Notes: a model not told the origin generated them from the sequence alone. A stretch of 64,000 nt of DNA from Lachnospiraceae bacterium (GCA_900751785.1 CAADSM010000152.1:1-64000), one strand, 5' to 3'; shown: positions 9,181-19,039, counted from the stretch's first letter. A program made the numbers and translations.

Positions 9181-9418
9181 GTAAAAAGAATACATCATTT
9201 CGGTAGGTGAGGTTACCACAGGGATTGGGTCTATCCCGAAGATTGCTGCCGCGAGATTGTGGAGACACAAAGTGTTGGTCAGCAGGCTGCGTCGTGAAGG
9301 CGCTGCCTAATGCAATTGATATGCCCTGTGATACTAAAGCTTGAACGGTGCATTTATTTTTGTGGAAGAGTCTCTTTCGGACTCCGTCATTGTTCAGGCA
9401 TTGACGGAGTCCTTTTTA
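9181..9418 (+). ncRNA. M-box (ykoK) magnesium riboswitch with terminator
   Basis: The leader has the conserved M-box core: GGTAGGTGAGGTTACCACAG at about 9200-9219, then CTGCCGC and a purine-rich GGAGACACAAAGTG, and a closing GCGCTGCCTAATGCAATT near 9300. It ends in an intrinsic terminator: an 11-base-pair stem (9379-9389 with 9402-9412), then five Ts. M-box RNAs fold when Mg2+ is high and stop transcription of Mg2+ importers. Here the downstream gene is mgtE, as expected. Distance from terminator to start codon is about 165 bases. Confidence 0.9.
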
Positions 9419-9584
9419 TTGCGCTTCGCTCAGAGAATGCTCAGAAAGGCCCAGCGCCGGGAAGGACGCCGCTTATACCGGAAAATTAATTTAAAAAAGC
9501 AGGGAGGTGAGGTTATGGACTCTGGCGCCAGTTATCACTTGTGCAGCTTAAAAGACGAAAATAAGATAAAGAGAGGGAATCATT

Positions 9585-10916
9585 ATGAACAGAGATATTT
9601 TTGTAAAACTTCTCCAGCAGCGTCAGTTCAAGGCTGTGAGGAGTATTTTGGATGTAATGAACGAAGTGGACATAGCCTCGCTCCTGTCGGACTTAGACGA
9701 TAAAGAGCTTGCACTCGCATTCCGCCTGATCCCGAAGGACAAGGCCGCCGAAGTATTCGCCAACATGGACGCATCCATGCAGTCCTACCTGGTTGAGATC
9801 TTCACGGAGAAAGAGTTAAAAGAGCTCCTGGACGACCTGTATATGGACGACACGGTAGACATGCTTGAGGAGCTTCCCGCCAACCTTGTCAGCAGGATCC
9901 TCGACGCCGTCTCCCCGGACGACCGCGTCAAGATCAATGAACTCCTGAACTACCCGGCCGACAGCGCCGGCAGCATCATGACAACAGAATATGTGAGCCT
10001 GCGCCGGGACATGACCGTCTCACAGGCGATGATGCATATCAAGCGCACAGGAATCCATAAGGAGACGATTTATACCTGCTATGTGACAGAACAGAGGAAA
10101 CTGGTCGGTACTGTGTCCGCCAAAGAACTGATGACAAATGACGACGATGTGCTCATCGAAGAACTGATGGAGACAGAGCTCATCTTCGTGCGCACCCATA
10201 CAGATCAGGAGGAGGTTGCAAAACTCTTCACCAAATACGACCTGATCGCACTGCCGGTTCTGGATGAGGAAGACTATATGGTGGGAATCGTCACTTTTGA
10301 CGACGCGATGGACGTCATGGTCGACGAGGCAACCGAGGATATCACGAAGATGGCTGCGATCAGCCCCAGTGAAAAGACGTATTTTGAGACTTCCGTGTTC
10401 GCCCATGCAAAGAACCGTATCCCATGGCTGCTCATCCTGATGTTCACTTCCATCATTACAGGATCTATCATCAACAACTATGAGAACGCCTTTGCCGCGA
10501 TTCCTCTGCTTGTCTCGTTCATCCCCATGCTGATGGACACGGGCGGAAACTGCGGATCCCAGAGCTCTACGCTGATCATCCGCGGACTCGCGCTGTCCCA
10601 GATCCAGTTCCGGGACATTTTCAAGGTCGTCTTCAAGGAGTTCCGCATCTCACTGATCGTCGGCTCTGTCCTGGCCGTATCCAACGGGATCCGCATCATG
10701 ATCCAGTATGGGGATCCGAGCCTTGCGCTCGTCATTGCGCTGTCGCTCGTGGGCACTGTCGTCATCTCCAAGATGATCGGATGCATGCTCCCACTCCTCG
10801 CAAGCAGGGTCCACCTCGACCCGGCGCTTATGGCGTCTCCGCTGATCACGACCCTGGTGGATATCTTCTCGATACTGATCTACTTCAATATCGCGACCCA
10901 CCTTTTCAATCTATGA
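9585..10916 (+). CDS. mgtE: Magnesium transporter MgtE
   Basis: The 443-residue inner-membrane Mg2+ channel/transporter has the full MgtE order. The cytosolic N-domain of helical repeats comes first (RSILDVMNEVDIASLLSDL, about residues 20-115). Two CBS domains follow, starting at ADSAGSIMTTEYVSL and around LPVLDEEDYMVGIVT. A connecting helix leads to five transmembrane helices from about residue 280 onward, which include FIPMLMDTGGNCGSQSSTLI with the pore-forming glycines. Mg2+ binding to the cytosolic domains is known to gate the pore. The gene is controlled by the M-box leader upstream. AGAGGG precedes the ATG at 9585. Confidence 0.97.
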   Translation: MNRDIFVKLLQQRQFKAVRSILDVMNEVDIASLLSDLDDKELALAFRLIPKDKAAEVFANMDASMQSYLVEIFTEKELKELLDDLYMDDTVDMLEELPANLVSRILDAVSPDDRVKINELLNYPADSAGSIMTTEYVSLRRDMTVSQAMMHIKRTGIHKETIYTCYVTEQRKLVGTVSAKELMTNDDDVLIEELMETELIFVRTHTDQEEVAKLFTKYDLIALPVLDEEDYMVGIVTFDDAMDVMVDEATEDITKMAAISPSEKTYFETSVFAHAKNRIPWLLILMFTSIITGSIINNYENAFAAIPLLVSFIPMLMDTGGNCGSQSSTLIIRGLALSQIQFRDIFKVVFKEFRISLIVGSVLAVSNGIRIMIQYGDPSLALVIALSLVGTVVISKMIGCMLPLLASRVHLDPALMASPLITTLVDIFSILIYFNIATHLFNL

Positions 10917-10983
10917 CTCTGACCGGCTGTGCTGTCCAGGTTCCCGCGGCCTGCCGCACACGCGGAGGATATAACATAATAGA

Positions 10984-11031
10984 AGAAGCAGCCTTCGGAT
11001 CACATTTTTTCTCCGAAAGCTGCTTCTCTTT
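10984..11031. terminator. Bidirectional terminator between mgtE and ilvE
   Basis: A 16-base stem (10984-10999 with 11012-11027, one mismatch) with T-rich flanks on both strands lies between the convergent mgtE and ilvE genes. Confidence 0.85.
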
Positions 11032-11086
11032 TCTATATCTCTTTTTTCCTGTTCTGGATCTCTCAGTATCTCCTGCCCGGTTCCGG

Positions 11087-12112
11087 CTACTCGATCACCT
11101 TCAGCCATCCCTCCGGCGCCTCGATATGCCCCATCTGGATTCCGGTCAGCGTATCGTACAGCTTCTGTATCACCGGTCCCATCTTCTCCATGCCGCTCGG
11201 GAAACAGATCTCTCTGCCATGGTCTACGACCTTTCCTACCGGTGAGATGACCGCTGCCGTGCCGCACAGTCCGCACTCTGCGAAATCCTTCACTTCGTCA
11301 AAGTAAACGTCCCTCTCCTCAACCTCAAGTCCGAGATAGTGCTCCGCCACATACATCAGCGATCTTCTTGTGATGGACGGAAGGATTGTTGTGGAGTGCG
11401 GCGTCACGATCTTGTTGTCCTTTGTGACAAACAGGAAGTTGGCTCCGCCTGTCTCCTCGACCTTTGTCCTTGTCGCAGAATCGAGATACATATTCTCATC
11501 GAATCCGTTCGCATGCGCTGTCACGATCGCATGAAGGCTCATCGCATAGTTGAGGCCTGCCTTGATATGTCCTGTTCCATGCGGCGCCGCGCGGTCAAAG
11601 TCTGAGACGCAGATCGTGATCGGCTTTACGCCGCCCTTGAAGTACGGTCCCACCGGTGTAGTGAACACCCTGAACTGGTACTCGTCAGCCGGCTTCACGC
11701 CGATGACCGGATTGATGCCGAACATATACGGTCTGATATACAGCGTCGCGCCTGATCCATAGGGCGGAACATACGCCGCATTTGCCTTTACTGTCTGTAC
11801 CACCGCGTCAACGAAACGGTCCTCCGGGAATACCGGCATCTCCAGGCGTTTTGCGGAATCCACCATACGGGATGCGTTCAGGTCAGGACGGAAGGTTACA
11901 ATGCGTCCGTCCTCAGTCGTATACGCCTTCATACCCTCAAACACAGTCTGGGCATACTGAAGAACGCCGGCACACTCGTTCATCACGATATTCGGGTCAT
12001 CGATCAGCGCTCCCTCATCCCATTTTCCGTCTTTATAATTTGCCACATATCTTTTATCTGTAGGTATGTAAGCGAACCCGAGATTTTCCCAGTCGATGTT
12101 TTTCTTCTCCAT
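11087..12112 (-). CDS. ilvE: Branched-chain amino acid aminotransferase
   Basis: The 341-residue PLP enzyme of fold type IV interconverts Leu, Ile and Val with their 2-oxo acids. Visible landmarks are GVLQYAQTVFEGMKAYTTEDG, an arginine-rich segment after it, the PLP-lysine segment HIKAGLNYAMSLHA (about residue 195), and the glutamate-containing ENMYLDSATRTKVEETGG with GANFLFV. Length fits the bacterial class II-type enzymes (about 340-360). GGAGGAG precedes the ATG at 12112. It stands as a single gene but is functionally linked to ilvB-ilvN 4 kb upstream. Confidence 0.95.
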   Translation of the reverse strand: MEKKNIDWENLGFAYIPTDKRYVANYKDGKWDEGALIDDPNIVMNECAGVLQYAQTVFEGMKAYTTEDGRIVTFRPDLNASRMVDSAKRLEMPVFPEDRFVDAVVQTVKANAAYVPPYGSGATLYIRPYMFGINPVIGVKPADEYQFRVFTTPVGPYFKGGVKPITICVSDFDRAAPHGTGHIKAGLNYAMSLHAIVTAHANGFDENMYLDSATRTKVEETGGANFLFVTKDNKIVTPHSTTILPSITRRSLMYVAEHYLGLEVEERDVYFDEVKDFAECGLCGTAAVISPVGKVVDHGREICFPSGMEKMGPVIQKLYDTLTGIQMGHIEAPEGWLKVIE

Positions 12113-12239
12113 TGTAACTCCTCCATTCTTCTGCCTCTTGCAGTTCCTTTGCTTTCTACGGTGCCATTATAATACTATCATTAAGAAAAATCAAGAGTGC
12201 GCTCTGTTTTTAATGGTAAAGCCCGTTCCTGCTGAATCT

Positions 12240-15200
12240 TCAGGATTTTTTTCTCTTCCTTCCCGCACAGACAGCCAATACGCCCGATCCTGCCATAATC
12301 GCCAGAAGCACTCCTGCCGACGCAGCGTCGCCTGTCTTGACTGCGTTACTTCCTGAGACAGATGTTTTGCTGCCCCTGTTCTGAGCTCCGTCTGTATCTG
12401 TGCCTCCGCCGGTACTTTTGCTTCCAGTAGTACCTGTGCTTCCACCGGCTGATGCGAGCATCTGATCGATCGCCGCCTGCAGTTCTTCCTCTGCGGAAAC
12501 AACTTCCTCTTTCGTTGCCTGCTCATCTTCGTATACGCTCACCGCTCTTGCAAGCGCGCTGCGGAATACTGCTGCAGTCTCCTCAGAAACACCCCATGTG
12601 CTCAGACTCTGCGCCGAAGCGATCAATTCTTCCAGAGCGCCTTTGCTCGGTTTCAGACGAAGCTCGCTCATTGCTGTCAGCAGGTTCTGCCATGCCTCAT
12701 TGATCTCGCTCTGTTCTGTGAACTCATCTTCCAGAATTGCTTCCGCCGCTGCAAGTGCGTCTGTGAATTCCTGCTGGCCTTTCTCCAGATACTTAGTCAG
12801 GTCCATAGTATTTGCCAGATCAACAACTTTCTGAAGGTCTGTCATGTCGCCCGGCTTGAAGGACATGTACTGTATGATCTCGATCAAACCTCTCCAGCTC
12901 TCGTCGACCATGGACTGAGTAACTGAAGGGTCTCCGGCTTTTGTTCTCTCCAGGATATCCTGTGCCGCTGCCTTCCTGTCATTGAAAATTTCTACGACAG
13001 AGTCGGCCACGCCCTCTGTGTCAACATTTTCTGCAAGCTCCAATGCGTACTCAAGGACTGCAGTTGAGATTTCCTCTGCCAGTTTCAGCCCATCGATGGC
13101 TGTCTTCAGCGCTGCGGCAGCAGCGTCTATCTCATCCTGTTCTGCCTCTGTATCGGCAAGGACTGTTTTGGCAGCGTTATATGCGTTCCAGAATGCTTCT
13201 GCCGTATCCTCTGTATAGCTGTCGATCTTAGCAGCATACTCATCTGCCAGTGTGATCACATTCTCAAGTTCGGTCAGATCAACATCTTTGTCTTTCCCGT
13301 GGAAAACCTTAAAGCAGTCAATGTTCACTGTATTTCCTGACGAAGAAGGATTTCGATTTCCACTGTTTTCCACCCGTATGGTGTGAAGACCTTCTTCTTC
13401 GAATACTACTGTATACGCGCGTTTATTAAATTCCTGAACCGCGGTGTACTGATCATCTGCAGCCGCTTCTTCTCCGTCCAGATAGATTGTCGCCACACCT
13501 GCTCCCGGTCCTGTCTTTGTATATACGGATATCGCCTTCCCCGTAAAAGTATATTCAGCATAGGAGCCCGTGTCCGCAAAATAAATGTGTGTATTGGCAT
13601 GTCCTTCCGACTGGCTGCCGGAGGCAAGCGTATAGGCGCCGGATTTTATCACAGCGTCATCTTCCGCTTCTATATACTCGACATCATATTCGTCTTCAGA
13701 CGGTTCTTCGCCAAATTCAGGATCTGTTCCCGGATCCGGATCGCCGCTGTCCGGAAGTCTGTCAACTGACTCTCCGTTATAGATTCCCGCATTACATTTT
13801 CCGTCGATCACTGCAGCGTTTCCATAAAAGTCTGTCTCTGCATCTGCAAGAACAGTCGTATCTCCAATGCCGAGTGCCGGCGACTCATGTGAGAGCATTG
13901 CCTTTTCCATTGCCTCTTCCAGGCTCTCCGTTCCATCCAGCCTGCCCGCAAGCAGCGGATCATCTACCGACACATTGCCGTTCCCTGAAGGTTCGCTTGA
14001 GGAATGAGCTCCTGCAAACACATTGTTTATAAATGTTGTCTTGGCTCCAAGAGTATATGCATCTGCTTTCGATGCCATTCCCTGGTTCGGAAGATAGAAA
14101 ATATTGTTGGCGAACAGTATCTCGTTTCCCTGATAAACAGGATGGACCGTATTCGTATTTACAAATGTGTTATTATAGATCTTCGCATTTTCGATCTTTG
14201 TGCTGCTGTCTTCTCCCACGCACACGATGATCGCCTGATGGGCCGCATAGCCCCGTGTATCATTCACGCTCAGATTATAACGCACAACGTTGTTGCGGTT
14301 ATAAGAATTCGTCCTCACATGAAGCATCACGCCTCCACCCACATTATTGTGGGAGTAGTTATACTGAATGATCCCGTTTTCTGTCATATCATCCAGATTG
14401 AATGCCATGCCGTCCATTGTATTCTGACCGTTGCACACCTCATTATACTGGAACAGCATATTATCCGCGCGGTCGCACCAGATTCCGCATCCGTATCCCT
14501 TTGTCGTCTGCTGGAATGTATCCACCAGATTTCTCTCCACGAGTACGCCCGAAGTATAGAGCGGAACGATCCCCGCACGCTGCACATTCCGTATCTCATT
14601 TCCGCGGATGACTACGTTCGTATGTCGGTAATCCTTGTCATCCAGCTCGCCGCGGACATTGGTCGTTGTGATTCCGTTCGCGTGGCAGTTCTCGATCGTA
14701 TTGTCCTCGATCAGTACATCGTCAAATATAGTCGGCTCTTCATCCAGGATCTCGCCCGCCGTTCCAAGCCCCGCCGAGGTGTCCCTCTTCGTATAGCTCA
14801 CAATGTTAATGCCGCCTGTACGGTGGGTCGTCCTCGCACCGTAGAATGTAGTACCGCCGTTTTCAGGAACTACATCCCATATCGAATCCTGGCCGTCATA
14901 GCCTCTGATATCGGAAATCTCGCAATTCCGAATATAGATGTGACGGTATGTGCCTCCTCCTGATGCCTCTACCCGGATTCCGCTTCTTTCACGGTCTACG
15001 CCGTCGCTGCTCCAGTTCGTCACTCTCAGATTATTGATCTCCCAGTATTGCTGATTGTACAGATAGACAGCTGCTCCCGCTTCTCCGAACGGTCCGTCAT
15101 CACTTACTGAAGGCGCATTTGAATATCTGCCGTTTCCATCGATCAGCGGTTTTTCTCCTTCTCCGTACATATCGATGACGACAGGCGCATCTGCGGTGCC

Positions 15201-15989
15201 GCTCCCTTTCGGATAAAGCTGACCCTGGAACTCAGACCCTGCTTTGATCAGGATCCGGTCTCCCGCCGCAAACTGATACCCGTTGATATCGTCAAGAGAA
15301 TCAAATGCCTCTTCCTCTGATTTTCCGTCTCCGCCGTCTTCCGCAGAAGAATCAAGATAATATGTCGTATCGCCGGGTGACTGTATATATTCAGCCTCTT
15401 CTTCCTCGGAGATAATCTCAAAATAGTCAAAGTTAAAATTTGATCCCACATTTTCTGCTGTTTTTGTAGTCAGCACAAGCACGTGATCTTCATTTTCGCT
15501 GCTGATATTCTCCGCCTCAAAAACCTTTGTCTTAAACTGCGCGCTTCCGCTCACATATTCGCTGATATCGTCATATACATTTCCGTCAACAGAGACAGAA
15601 AGGTTTCCCGCTCCATTTCCCTTTTTCGTATAGAAACGCACGCCGGTTCCATTGAACCTCAGCGTTACTGAAGCCCCGATCACTGAAGTCTTGATATGTG
15701 CTCCTTCATCCGATGCAGCCTCGTTTTCTACTACAAAGCTGCTGCCCATATCCGTTCCGATTCCGGGATTCAGCGTTACATATGCGTCATTCTCTGCCTG
15801 AATTCTTGTAACAACAGTCTTGTTTTCAGACTGAACCTGCTCTCCGCCCGCAGTTTCTGTGCCTTCTGAAGACGGAACTGCCCCAGATACGATCTGTGCC
15901 TGCAGTACTGTTCCACTGAGGATCTCACCCAGGAGCATACCTGCTGCCAGCATTCCGGCTGCTGCCTTATAAACTCGTTTCTTTTTCAT
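12240..15989 (-). CDS. Secreted, wall-anchored right-handed beta-helix protein with carbohydrate-binding-like domains
   Basis: The 1249-residue protein has a basic signal peptide (about residues 1-32). A first beta-sandwich region follows (about 60-190) and resembles a family 6/35-type carbohydrate-binding module. A long right-handed parallel beta-helix (about 205-745) opens with TYYLDSSAEDGGDGKSEEEAF and is rich in NNxxxxN-type turns. A second sugar-binding-like sandwich comes next (about 775-895). Four helical FIVAR-type repeats (about 905-1185) precede a Gly/Ser/Thr linker. The end is AVKTGD (1216-1221), a hydrophobic span and a basic tail, which looks like a sortase signal although it is not LPxTG. 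Beta-helix proteins of this layout include glycoside hydrolases such as GH136 and polysaccharide lyases. I cannot assign a catalytic pair, so no enzyme activity is claimed. Confidence 0.8.
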   Translation of the reverse strand: MKKKRVYKAAAGMLAAGMLLGEILSGTVLQAQIVSGAVPSSEGTETAGGEQVQSENKTVVTRIQAENDAYVTLNPGIGTDMGSSFVVENEAASDEGAHIKTSVIGASVTLRFNGTGVRFYTKKGNGAGNLSVSVDGNVYDDISEYVSGSAQFKTKVFEAENISSENEDHVLVLTTKTAENVGSNFNFDYFEIISEEEEAEYIQSPGDTTYYLDSSAEDGGDGKSEEEAFDSLDDINGYQFAAGDRILIKAGSEFQGQLYPKGSGTADAPVVIDMYGEGEKPLIDGNGRYSNAPSVSDDGPFGEAGAAVYLYNQQYWEINNLRVTNWSSDGVDRERSGIRVEASGGGTYRHIYIRNCEISDIRGYDGQDSIWDVVPENGGTTFYGARTTHRTGGINIVSYTKRDTSAGLGTAGEILDEEPTIFDDVLIEDNTIENCHANGITTTNVRGELDDKDYRHTNVVIRGNEIRNVQRAGIVPLYTSGVLVERNLVDTFQQTTKGYGCGIWCDRADNMLFQYNEVCNGQNTMDGMAFNLDDMTENGIIQYNYSHNNVGGGVMLHVRTNSYNRNNVVRYNLSVNDTRGYAAHQAIIVCVGEDSSTKIENAKIYNNTFVNTNTVHPVYQGNEILFANNIFYLPNQGMASKADAYTLGAKTTFINNVFAGAHSSSEPSGNGNVSVDDPLLAGRLDGTESLEEAMEKAMLSHESPALGIGDTTVLADAETDFYGNAAVIDGKCNAGIYNGESVDRLPDSGDPDPGTDPEFGEEPSEDEYDVEYIEAEDDAVIKSGAYTLASGSQSEGHANTHIYFADTGSYAEYTFTGKAISVYTKTGPGAGVATIYLDGEEAAADDQYTAVQEFNKRAYTVVFEEEGLHTIRVENSGNRNPSSSGNTVNIDCFKVFHGKDKDVDLTELENVITLADEYAAKIDSYTEDTAEAFWNAYNAAKTVLADTEAEQDEIDAAAAALKTAIDGLKLAEEISTAVLEYALELAENVDTEGVADSVVEIFNDRKAAAQDILERTKAGDPSVTQSMVDESWRGLIEIIQYMSFKPGDMTDLQKVVDLANTMDLTKYLEKGQQEFTDALAAAEAILEDEFTEQSEINEAWQNLLTAMSELRLKPSKGALEELIASAQSLSTWGVSEETAAVFRSALARAVSVYEDEQATKEEVVSAEEELQAAIDQMLASAGGSTGTTGSKSTGGGTDTDGAQNRGSKTSVSGSNAVKTGDAASAGVLLAIMAGSGVLAVCAGRKRKKS

Positions 15990-16051
15990 CTTTTTCTCCT
16001 TTCCCTTTTCTCTTTCTGCTTCATTAATCTAAAGCTTTGGTCGTTAAAATA

Positions 16052-16101
16052 ATACAAACCGGATACCCGACACAGTCCCTGACCTGTCAGATACCCGGTT
16101 T
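16052..16101 (-). terminator. Terminator downstream of ilvN
   Basis: Arms 16085-16101 and 16056-16072 form a 17-base-pair stem with three G-U pairs on the minus strand, followed by TTTGTATTATTTT. It would end the ilvB-ilvN transcript about 115 bases after the ilvN stop. Confidence 0.65.
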
Positions 16102-16215
16102 TGCCTGCATTATCAGTAACAATCCATCTGCTATTATGATACAATAGGATTGTTATTTTTTTACAACATTTTTTAATAATCCGGACTTTTTTCGGCATTT
16201 TAAACAATCCGCCTT

Positions 16216-16725
16216 TTATCTCTCCATCATACTGATGGACTCGATCCCTACGCTTCCGCCTCTGACGACCTCGATCGTACGGAACTCTTCCTTCATCAGC
16301 TTTACAACCGCATCGTTCTTTGTCGCCGTCTGGACAAATTCCACGAGCACGCTGTCTCTTCCGTAGTCAATGACCTTCGCCTTGAACGTCTCGGCGATCT
16401 GGAACACCTCCACCTTGTCCTCCGGCGTACATTTTAATACTTTGACATACAGGATCTCCTTCATCCTGACAAAAATATCTGTAAAATCGATCACCTTGAT
16501 GACCTCCACCATACGGTTGAGCTGTTTCTTGATCTGCTCGAATGTCTCGTCGTCGCTCACTGTGGCGATCGTCATCCTTGATACCGTCGGATCCTCCGTT
16601 GTTCCTACTGTCAGACTGTCAAGATTATATGATTTTCCCGAAAACAGCCCCGAAATCTTGGAAAGCACGCCTACCTGGTTCTCCACATAGAGGGAGATCC
16701 ATCTCTTTTTCATATTATTATCCAT
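16216..16725 (-). CDS. ilvN: Acetolactate synthase, small regulatory subunit
   Basis: The 169-residue regulatory subunit binds to IlvB and makes it sensitive to valine. The N-terminal ACT domain begins with WISLYVENQVGVLSKISGLF, followed by the conserved YNLDSLTVG turn where valine binds. The C-terminal domain continues with LVEFVQTATKNDAVVKLM. The start at 16725 has AGGAG at good spacing. It lies 91 bases after ilvB on the same strand, in the ilvB-ilvN order, so the T-box upstream of ilvB should control it as well. Confidence 0.96.
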   Translation of the reverse strand: MDNNMKKRWISLYVENQVGVLSKISGLFSGKSYNLDSLTVGTTEDPTVSRMTIATVSDDETFEQIKKQLNRMVEVIKVIDFTDIFVRMKEILYVKVLKCTPEDKVEVFQIAETFKAKVIDYGRDSVLVEFVQTATKNDAVVKLMKEEFRTIEVVRGGSVGIESISMMER

Positions 16726-16816
16726 ACTATTTTCTCCTTTCCTTAAGAATGCCCCCGCATTCCCGCCGCTGCATAAATGCCGGCGCTGCCCGCCTCTGCA
16801 TGCGGCGGCTCTTGGG

Positions 16817-18535
16817 CTAACAGTCTATGATCATCTCCTCCAGCGTGCCATCCGGTTTTACCATCGGATAGACCAGCTCTTCCGGATCGATAATGAACTC
16901 GATCAGAGTCGGTGTCTTCTCAGTTTTCTTCGCTTCCTCGAATGCGGCCGCGATCTCTTCCTTCTTCGTCACCCGGATCCCCTTTGCTCCGTAGCTCTCC
17001 GCAAGCTTGACGAAATCCGGTGTGTACTCCGGCATTTCCTCCCCGTTCGTCCTCCGGTAGAGCGCGCCGGCGCGGAGATTTGTCATGCCGTAGCGCTTTC
17101 CGTAGAACAGCTTCTGCCACTGGCGCACCATCCCAAGATACTCGTTGTTGAATACACAGAGGATCAGCGGGAGCTCCTCAAGGACAGCGGTCGCAAACTC
17201 CTGGATGTTCATCTGCATGCCGCCGTCGCCCGATACTGCGATGACTTTCTTGTCCGGATTGCCGAGCTGGGCTCCGATCGCTCCCGGGAACCCATATCCC
17301 ATTGTCCCAAGTCCGCCGGACATGATCATCTGCTTCTTCTCCGTGATCTCTGCATACTGTGCCACGAACATCTGATGCTGTCCCACATCGGCCACAATGA
17401 TGGCGTCGTCAAACTGACGGTTCATCTCATCGAGGATATCCTTCGGTCCCATCTGGGCGCGGTTTTTCATCGTCAGCGGATGCTCTTCCTTCCATTCCTC
17501 GATCTGTTTTACCCACTTTTCTGTCTCGCAGGGCTCCACGTATTCGTTCATCTTAGTAACAGCCTCCAGTGCATCCGCCACGATAGGCACGTCTACGTGG
17601 ATATTTCTGGAGATAGATGCCGTATCGATGTCGATGTGGACGATCTGTGCCTTCGGTGCAAACGCGTGGAGCTTGCCGGTTATACGGTCGTTGAATCTTG
17701 TTCCGATCGAGAACAGAAGATCACATTCACTCACCGCCATATTCGCGGCATACGCCCCGTGCATGCCGAGATTGCCGACAAACAGCGGATGCGTCGTAGG
17801 AACGGCGCCCCGGCCCATGATCGTCGTCACTACCGGAACATTCGTCTTATCCACAACCTCAGTGAACACTGCGTTTGCCCGCGCGATATTTACACCGCCG
17901 CCTGCAAGGAAAAGCGGTCTTTTCGCTTTCTTCAGCATCTTGAGCGCGCGCTTGAGCTGCCCCATATGGACATTCGTATTCGGCTTGTATCCCCGGATAT
18001 TCACAGTCTCCGGATATTCCGCGCTGCCCAGCTCTCCCATCACATCCTTCGGAAGGTCGATGAGGACCGGTCCGGGTCTCCCTGTCCGGGCAATATAGAA
18101 GGCTTCCTTGATGATCCTTCCCAGATCCTCTCTCCTGCGCACTGTCACGCCGTACTTTGTGATGCTGCGCGTGATGCCGACAATGTCAACCTCCTGGAAA
18201 GCGTCATTTCCGATCAGGTGTCTCGCCACCTGCCCTGTAAAGCAGACAAGAGGAACGCTGTCATAGTTCGCCGTTGCAAGACCTGTCACAAGATTGGTCG
18301 CACCCGGTCCGCTCGTCACCAGACATACGCCGACTTTCCCTGTCGTCCTCGCATAGGCATCCGCCTCGTGGACCAGCGCCTGCTCATGTCTCGGCAGGAT
18401 GACCCTGATATCGTTCTGTTTATACAGCTCGTCGCTGATATCGATGGTGCAAGCTCCGGGATACCCGAAGATCGTGTCCACACCTTCTTCCTTTAACGCT
18501 CTCACCAGTAATTTGTTTCCAGTAATCTGTCTCAA
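16817..18535 (-). CDS. ilvB: Acetolactate synthase, large catalytic subunit
   Basis: The 572-residue thiamine-diphosphate enzyme condenses two pyruvates (or pyruvate and 2-oxobutyrate), the first committed step of branched-chain amino acid synthesis. The N-terminal glutamate that activates the cofactor is in DTIFGYPGACTIDI and RHEQALVHEADAYAR. The diphosphate/Mg2+ motif is GDGGMQMNIQEFATAV with NNEYLGMVRQ. Its translation starts at TTG (18535-18533), with AGGAGG seven bases upstream; no better in-frame ATG lies near. The upstream T-box makes expression dependent on an uncharged tRNA. Identification is secure. Confidence 0.97.
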   Translation of the reverse strand: MRQITGNKLLVRALKEEGVDTIFGYPGACTIDISDELYKQNDIRVILPRHEQALVHEADAYARTTGKVGVCLVTSGPGATNLVTGLATANYDSVPLVCFTGQVARHLIGNDAFQEVDIVGITRSITKYGVTVRRREDLGRIIKEAFYIARTGRPGPVLIDLPKDVMGELGSAEYPETVNIRGYKPNTNVHMGQLKRALKMLKKAKRPLFLAGGGVNIARANAVFTEVVDKTNVPVVTTIMGRGAVPTTHPLFVGNLGMHGAYAANMAVSECDLLFSIGTRFNDRITGKLHAFAPKAQIVHIDIDTASISRNIHVDVPIVADALEAVTKMNEYVEPCETEKWVKQIEEWKEEHPLTMKNRAQMGPKDILDEMNRQFDDAIIVADVGQHQMFVAQYAEITEKKQMIMSGGLGTMGYGFPGAIGAQLGNPDKKVIAVSGDGGMQMNIQEFATAVLEELPLILCVFNNEYLGMVRQWQKLFYGKRYGMTNLRAGALYRRTNGEEMPEYTPDFVKLAESYGAKGIRVTKKEEIAAAFEEAKKTEKTPTLIEFIIDPEELVYPMVKPDGTLEEMIIDC

Positions 18536-18621
18536 TTTGCTACCTCCTTTTTCTCAGCATGCCGCACGGCATCCTTCTCCCGCCTGACCTGCCTGCATCC
18601 GGCAGGTCCTGCACCGGAAAG

Positions 18622-19003
18622 AAAAAGCCCCAAGCACCGAAATGCTTAGGGCGAATCTTTCATCCGTGTTACCACCTAAATTCAGAGGAAAACCTCTGCC
18701 CTCTGCCGATACGGGAACCCGCTTTCCGACACTCATCCGCACTGGAGACTGTCTCGTAATTCCGATACCGCTTCCCTGTAACGCGGGAAAAACGTTGGAG
18801 CCTACTTGCGCATCTGCCGGCATGCCTCCCACGGATCTCTGCCGCTTCCTGCATCCCGCCGTCTGCCGTTCGGTCCACTGCTCGAAGGCTACTTCCACAA
18901 TCCCTTCACGGAGACTCTCACCTGCCATCTCCTCTCTTTGCATCAGGAAACTGTGTACTCCTCCTTGTCACTGCATTTCATTATAATCTGAAAAGCTGAA
19001 ATT
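18622..19003 (-). ncRNA. T-box leader of ilvBN, specifier reads GUA (Val)
   Basis: The antiterminator T-box AGGTGGTAACACGG lies at 18664-18677. A terminator follows: a ten-base stem (18627-18636 with 18643-18652) and five Ts, 87 bases before the ilvB start. In stem I the bases GGAAGTAGCCTTCGAG align with TGAATGGACTTTCGAG of the second T-box in this window (43492-43767), where the aligned codon is UGG and the controlled genes look like a tryptophan transporter. The aligned codon here is GUA at 18890-18892, so the regulating tRNA would be tRNA-Val. The T-box itself is certain; the specifier rests on this alignment. Confidence 0.92.
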
Positions 19004-19010
19004 TAAATAC

Positions 19011-19039
19011 ATTATAGTGTGTATTTTTATCTTTGTCAA
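19011..19039 (-). promoter_or_regulatory. Sigma-A promoter of the ilvBN leader
   Basis: Read on the minus strand, TTGACA (19039-19034) and TATAAT (19016-19011) are 17 bases apart, a consensus promoter. Transcription would start near 19003. Confidence 0.9.

Noticed and set aside
9341-9703. A 120-residue plus-strand frame before mgtE
   Set aside because: It runs through the M-box terminator and overlaps mgtE in another frame, so it is not a gene.
18554-18943. A 129-residue minus-strand frame in the ilvBN leader
   Set aside because: It lies inside the T-box RNA, overlaps its conserved elements and has no family similarity.
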